Shown here piece by piece: positions 61,219-64,000 of a DNA stretch of 64,000 bases. A program made the translations under genes and the position numbers. A model generated the notes under the pieces. It searched no databases, was not told the DNA's origin, and saw only the letters and a program-made list of their open reading frames with translations. This stretch comes from Protea cynaroides (Eukaryota > Streptophyta > Magnoliopsida > Proteales > Proteaceae). The stretch is taken from the NCBI GenBank assembly GCA_028583415.1, contig CM053274.1, positions 96,008,549 to 96,072,548 of the forward strand, given 5' to 3'. The stretch's first letter is position 1. Each line of letters begins with the position of its first letter.

Positions 61219-61807
61219 GGTTTTGTTTGGTTGCAAAGGGAATTAAAGGGAAAGGAAATGAAAATTGCTCTCTTTAAATAGAAACTTTTATAATTGTAAC
61301 ATAACATGATTGTAAAAATTACCTAAACTTCTTAACATATTTAGTATTGACTTATAAGATGTCACATTTATTTCTTTTTCAAGGATTCAAATTGTCTCAT
61401 CCCTGTACTTTTGGGAGGAGGGAGACGCTCCCGTCAGATGGCCGACACATGGTTCTTGGGAAAATCCAAGCCCCACGTCCGAGCCAACACCCAGCCGACA
61501 AGCTGAGCTGACAGAGGGTGTTGGCTTGGACGTGAGATTCAGATTTTCCCAAGAACCACGTGTTAGCCATCCGATAGAGGCGTCTCCCTCCTCCCAAAAG
61601 TATAGGGAGGAGATGATTTGGATCCCTTTCAAATAGAAAAGATTTAGATCCAAAGTGAAATGTAAATTAATAATTAAATATGAAATAATTTGAATTAATT
61701 ACATAGTAATGTGATAACATGTATTGTAATCATTACAAAAATTTTCATTTAAAGTTTAAAATTTTCACTTTCCTTCTCTTCAATTCCCCTTGCAACCAAA
61801 CAAAACC
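61219..61807. mobile_element. Tourist-like MITE carrying a nested insertion
   Basis: Left end GGTTTTGTTTGGTTGCAAAG, right end CTTGCAACCAAACAAAACC: long, nearly perfect inverted ends. The flanks are TTA (left) and TTG (right), consistent with an aged 3-bp TTA duplication. Without the nested part it is about 345 bp. A half copy lies at 31064-31170. Confidence 0.82.
61383..61625. mobile_element. Fold-back element nested in the MITE
   Basis: 243 bp, almost entirely two inverted arms of about 110 bp around a short centre near 61497. The arms share CTTTTGGGAGGAGGGAGACG near the ends and CCAAGAACC with GGTTCTTGG further in. The ends are GGATTCAAAT and ATTTGGATCC. The flanks TTTTCAA and CTTTCAA may be a 7-bp duplication with one mismatch. 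Non-coding; it would form a strong hairpin if transcribed. Confidence 0.8.
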
Positions 61808-62763
61808 TTGAGGTTTCTCCTTCCCTGGCTCTTTTTTTTCTTTTTTTTGTGTATCTATTCTATATTTATCTTTTTTTCCCCCCTTTAATACAAGGTTTCC
61901 TTTTCCAAGAGGAAAAAAAAAATTCTAGAGTTTTCAATGATCAGTTCTGCAACATGATTAGCTTCGTTTGAACTGAAACTTGACATATGCACAATAGTCA
62001 ATTCATCCTCAAAATATCAATTCAATCCAATTATCAGACCAAAAAGACTTCTCCGTAAGGCTTTTTACATCCTAAGCAAAGATTTTAAATTTATTAAAGG
62101 AGAAGGTTTTTTGAGTAGCGCTGTTGCCTCCACCCACCAATAGAAGTTGGCAACAGCAGATGATTCCGTAGGGGGCAGGGAAGGAAGAGTGTCTGATGAT
62201 AGAAGAGATAGAGAGTGGGGTGATAGCGTAGCTCCAATAAAGAATTTTTTTCCATTTATATTTTCTCAATTTTTTTAATAAATAAAAGAGTCTTTAAACT
62301 TAGTCCTTCCTCCTCTGGCCCCAAATATCTCTCGTATGAAACGACACCATGTCCCTTGCCAGTTATTTTGCAAGGATCTTCCTGTCTGTAACATAAGTTT
62401 GTTTTTTAGAGTTTTCTGCAACCCTCTCCTGTAATGTAAATGAAAACCCAGTTCCATAATTGACCATTACTCCAGCACCCTTCTATTTTGGGTGGAAATA
62501 AAACTTTCATCAAGTAATCTAGCAGGAAGTGGTACAAAAAATCAGAAATCCGAAGCTACCAGACACTGATCATGCCAGACAATCCAAGAACATCAAGTAC
62601 CTGCTTATTTGTCCAATGTGCTATAAAAGCCACACACTGAGCCACCTCACTATATTATAGAACAGTTAAACTATACAGTACATGACAGTACAGAGCTGAA
62701 AGAATTTTTGAACCTTGATAACAAAGGAAAAATAACACCCAGAAGAAGTCCCTCAAGTCATCA
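61808..62763. other. Spacer left of the right-edge gene
   Basis: AT-rich and without a convincing gene. It may include the 3' UTR of the minus-strand gene that ends at 62764. Confidence 0.45.
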
Positions 62764-63939
62764 TTACCATTGAATTTGCTTTGCATCAAATTCGACCAGA
62801 AGCTTCTTGATCTTCGAGTGACCTACTTTCTCATCCATCCGGCTTGTTGAAGTTTCAATAGAGCCCAAGCTTTTCCTCTTTTGGATTTTCTTGCACTGAA
62901 TATCCTTAATCAGCTTAGCTCTGTATGTCAGGCATTCAGTATATCTGGAGAGAAGCTAATTGATCCAGTGATGTTCTTCTCTGTACTCAAATTTTATGAC
63001 ATGCGTTGTATAATGAATGTAGAAGAGCATCAGGTTTTGCTAACACGATCGAACACCCAACATTTTCCCAACCCAAAATTTTGAAACCAGGTTTAGAATT
63101 AACCACCCTAACTCTTTCAATAGGAGCAAGTTTGCAGGCCCTTTGGGTTGAAAAAGGGAAAAAAGTCGAGGTCATGTTGCATCAGGTTTGGCTGATTGAA
63201 CTTAGTTGAAAAAGTCTCAATCCCAAAGCTGATTCAAATTTAGAATAAAATACAATTGGCCAATCCAAAAAAAAAAAAAAAAAAAAAATCCCGCTCTTCT
63301 GAATGTATCACCCCTCCAGGGATCCAAGTGCTCACAGAAGCCAAAACATGACCCCCACTAGAGCCATACCTAACAAGTAACAACCCAAGTAGTCACCCAT
63401 TTAGTCCCAATGAACCACCCATCTGCTCTTAACATTATCATTCTCTTGCCAACACTTGATGAGATCAACCCCATGACTGCATCACCTTTGAAATTCCACA
63501 CACCATTATCGTCATCTGTCCTAGACCCCATTGGCATTGTGTCCCCCAGGCACCAAACCATCACATATGTTCCATCCGATTGAAGATACTCAGGCATGTA
63601 AAAATACGCCCATGCAATCTCCTTGTTCGTTTTACAGTGCATCTGCTTGGACCACAGCTTACACTTACCCTCACCTAAAAGAAACCGAAGGAATTTTTTA
63701 TGCATTAACCTGACTTTCTCCCCCACATTTTGCTGTGTTAATAGAGTTCTCAATGCGCTGCAACAAAATATGCGAACACAATAACATCTAAGGCATATCA
63801 TCTTCAGTTACTGACCAGCTTTGCTTCAAAATTTGCTCATCATACATCGTAAACTCTCTCACATCTTTGCATGTTACATGCATTGAGCCAACCACTGCTT
63901 GCACATATCAAGCACAGGGAGTGCATTTGCATGTAATGC
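62764..63939 (-). CDS. Candidate 3' exons of an unidentified gene, partial
   Basis: Minus-strand exon-like pieces with good splice sites: complement 63878-63939 (ALHANALPVLDMCKQWLAQC, acceptor TTTTTGCAG, donor GTAACA), complement 63710-63757 (ALRTLLTQQNVGEKV in the frame that follows), and a terminal exon complement 62764-62944 after the acceptor CTCCAG (YTECLTYRAKLIKDIQ, KIQKRKSLGSIETSTSRMDE, KIKKLLVEFDAKQIQW, stop TAA). The basic, helical last exon looks protein-like. A further open stretch at complement 63373-63670 may be an exon or an unrelated fragment. I do not recognise the family, and the joins between the last pieces are not proven. Confidence 0.38.
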
Positions 63940-64000
63940 CTGCAAAAACATAGTAAAATTAGCAAGAAATTAATATCAGAGCACTTACTGGATAATACTA

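Noticed and set aside
63370..63801. 143-residue minus-strand frame taken as one gene
   Set aside because: It crosses good splice sites (acceptor 63757, donor 63710) and has no recognisable domain; parts are listed as candidate exons only.

Overview
This is nuclear DNA from a flowering plant. Genes are split by many GT-AG introns, the encoded proteins are plant families (SULTR3 transporter, CHY-RING E3 ligase, FLZ zinc finger), and the spaces between genes are AT-rich and full of retrotransposons, MITEs and microsatellites. The species cannot be told from the sequence. There are no operons, ribosome binding sites or CRISPR arrays.

Layout from left to right. 1-4810 (+): a group 3 sulfate-transporter-like gene, cut at its 5' end by the window, followed by a 2.5 kb spacer. 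7375-11425: a Ty1/copia element with both LTRs, PBS, PPT and a 5-bp target duplication, but a decayed and internally deleted interior. 12716-15458 (-): a two-exon gene for the Golgi protein SYS1. 17381-20853 (-): the 3' end of a Ty3/gypsy chromovirus with a 2.1 kb LTR, running into a 500-N assembly gap (20854-21353). 21730-28569 (+): an 11-exon CHY/CTCHY/RING E3 ubiquitin ligase whose 3.6 kb intron 4 carries a truncated RTE-type LINE and a solo LTR. 30180-30253 (+): tRNA-Arg(TCG). 36143-37439 (-): a two-exon FCS-like zinc finger (FLZ) gene with a likely 5'-UTR intron reaching to about 38384. 38.6-58 kb: a 19 kb gene-poor stretch of MITEs, LINE fossils, a solo LTR, a large CCA-rich microsatellite inside a MITE, and short tandem duplications. 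58122-60575 (-): a small three-exon gene for a 100-residue predicted coiled-coil protein, visible only after splicing by hand. 61219-61807: a Tourist-like MITE with a second fold-back element nested in it. 62764-63939 (-): candidate exons of an unidentified gene entering from the right edge.

The genes form no common pathway. They are ordinary housekeeping or regulatory genes: anion transport, Golgi small-GTPase recruitment, protein ubiquitination, SnRK1-type signalling and translation. I saw no clear new biological system. The points most worth a second look are the hand-spliced small gene, the copia element that looks as if it moved while already defective, the nested fold-back MITE, and the many two-copy tandem duplications with periods of 17-44 bp.
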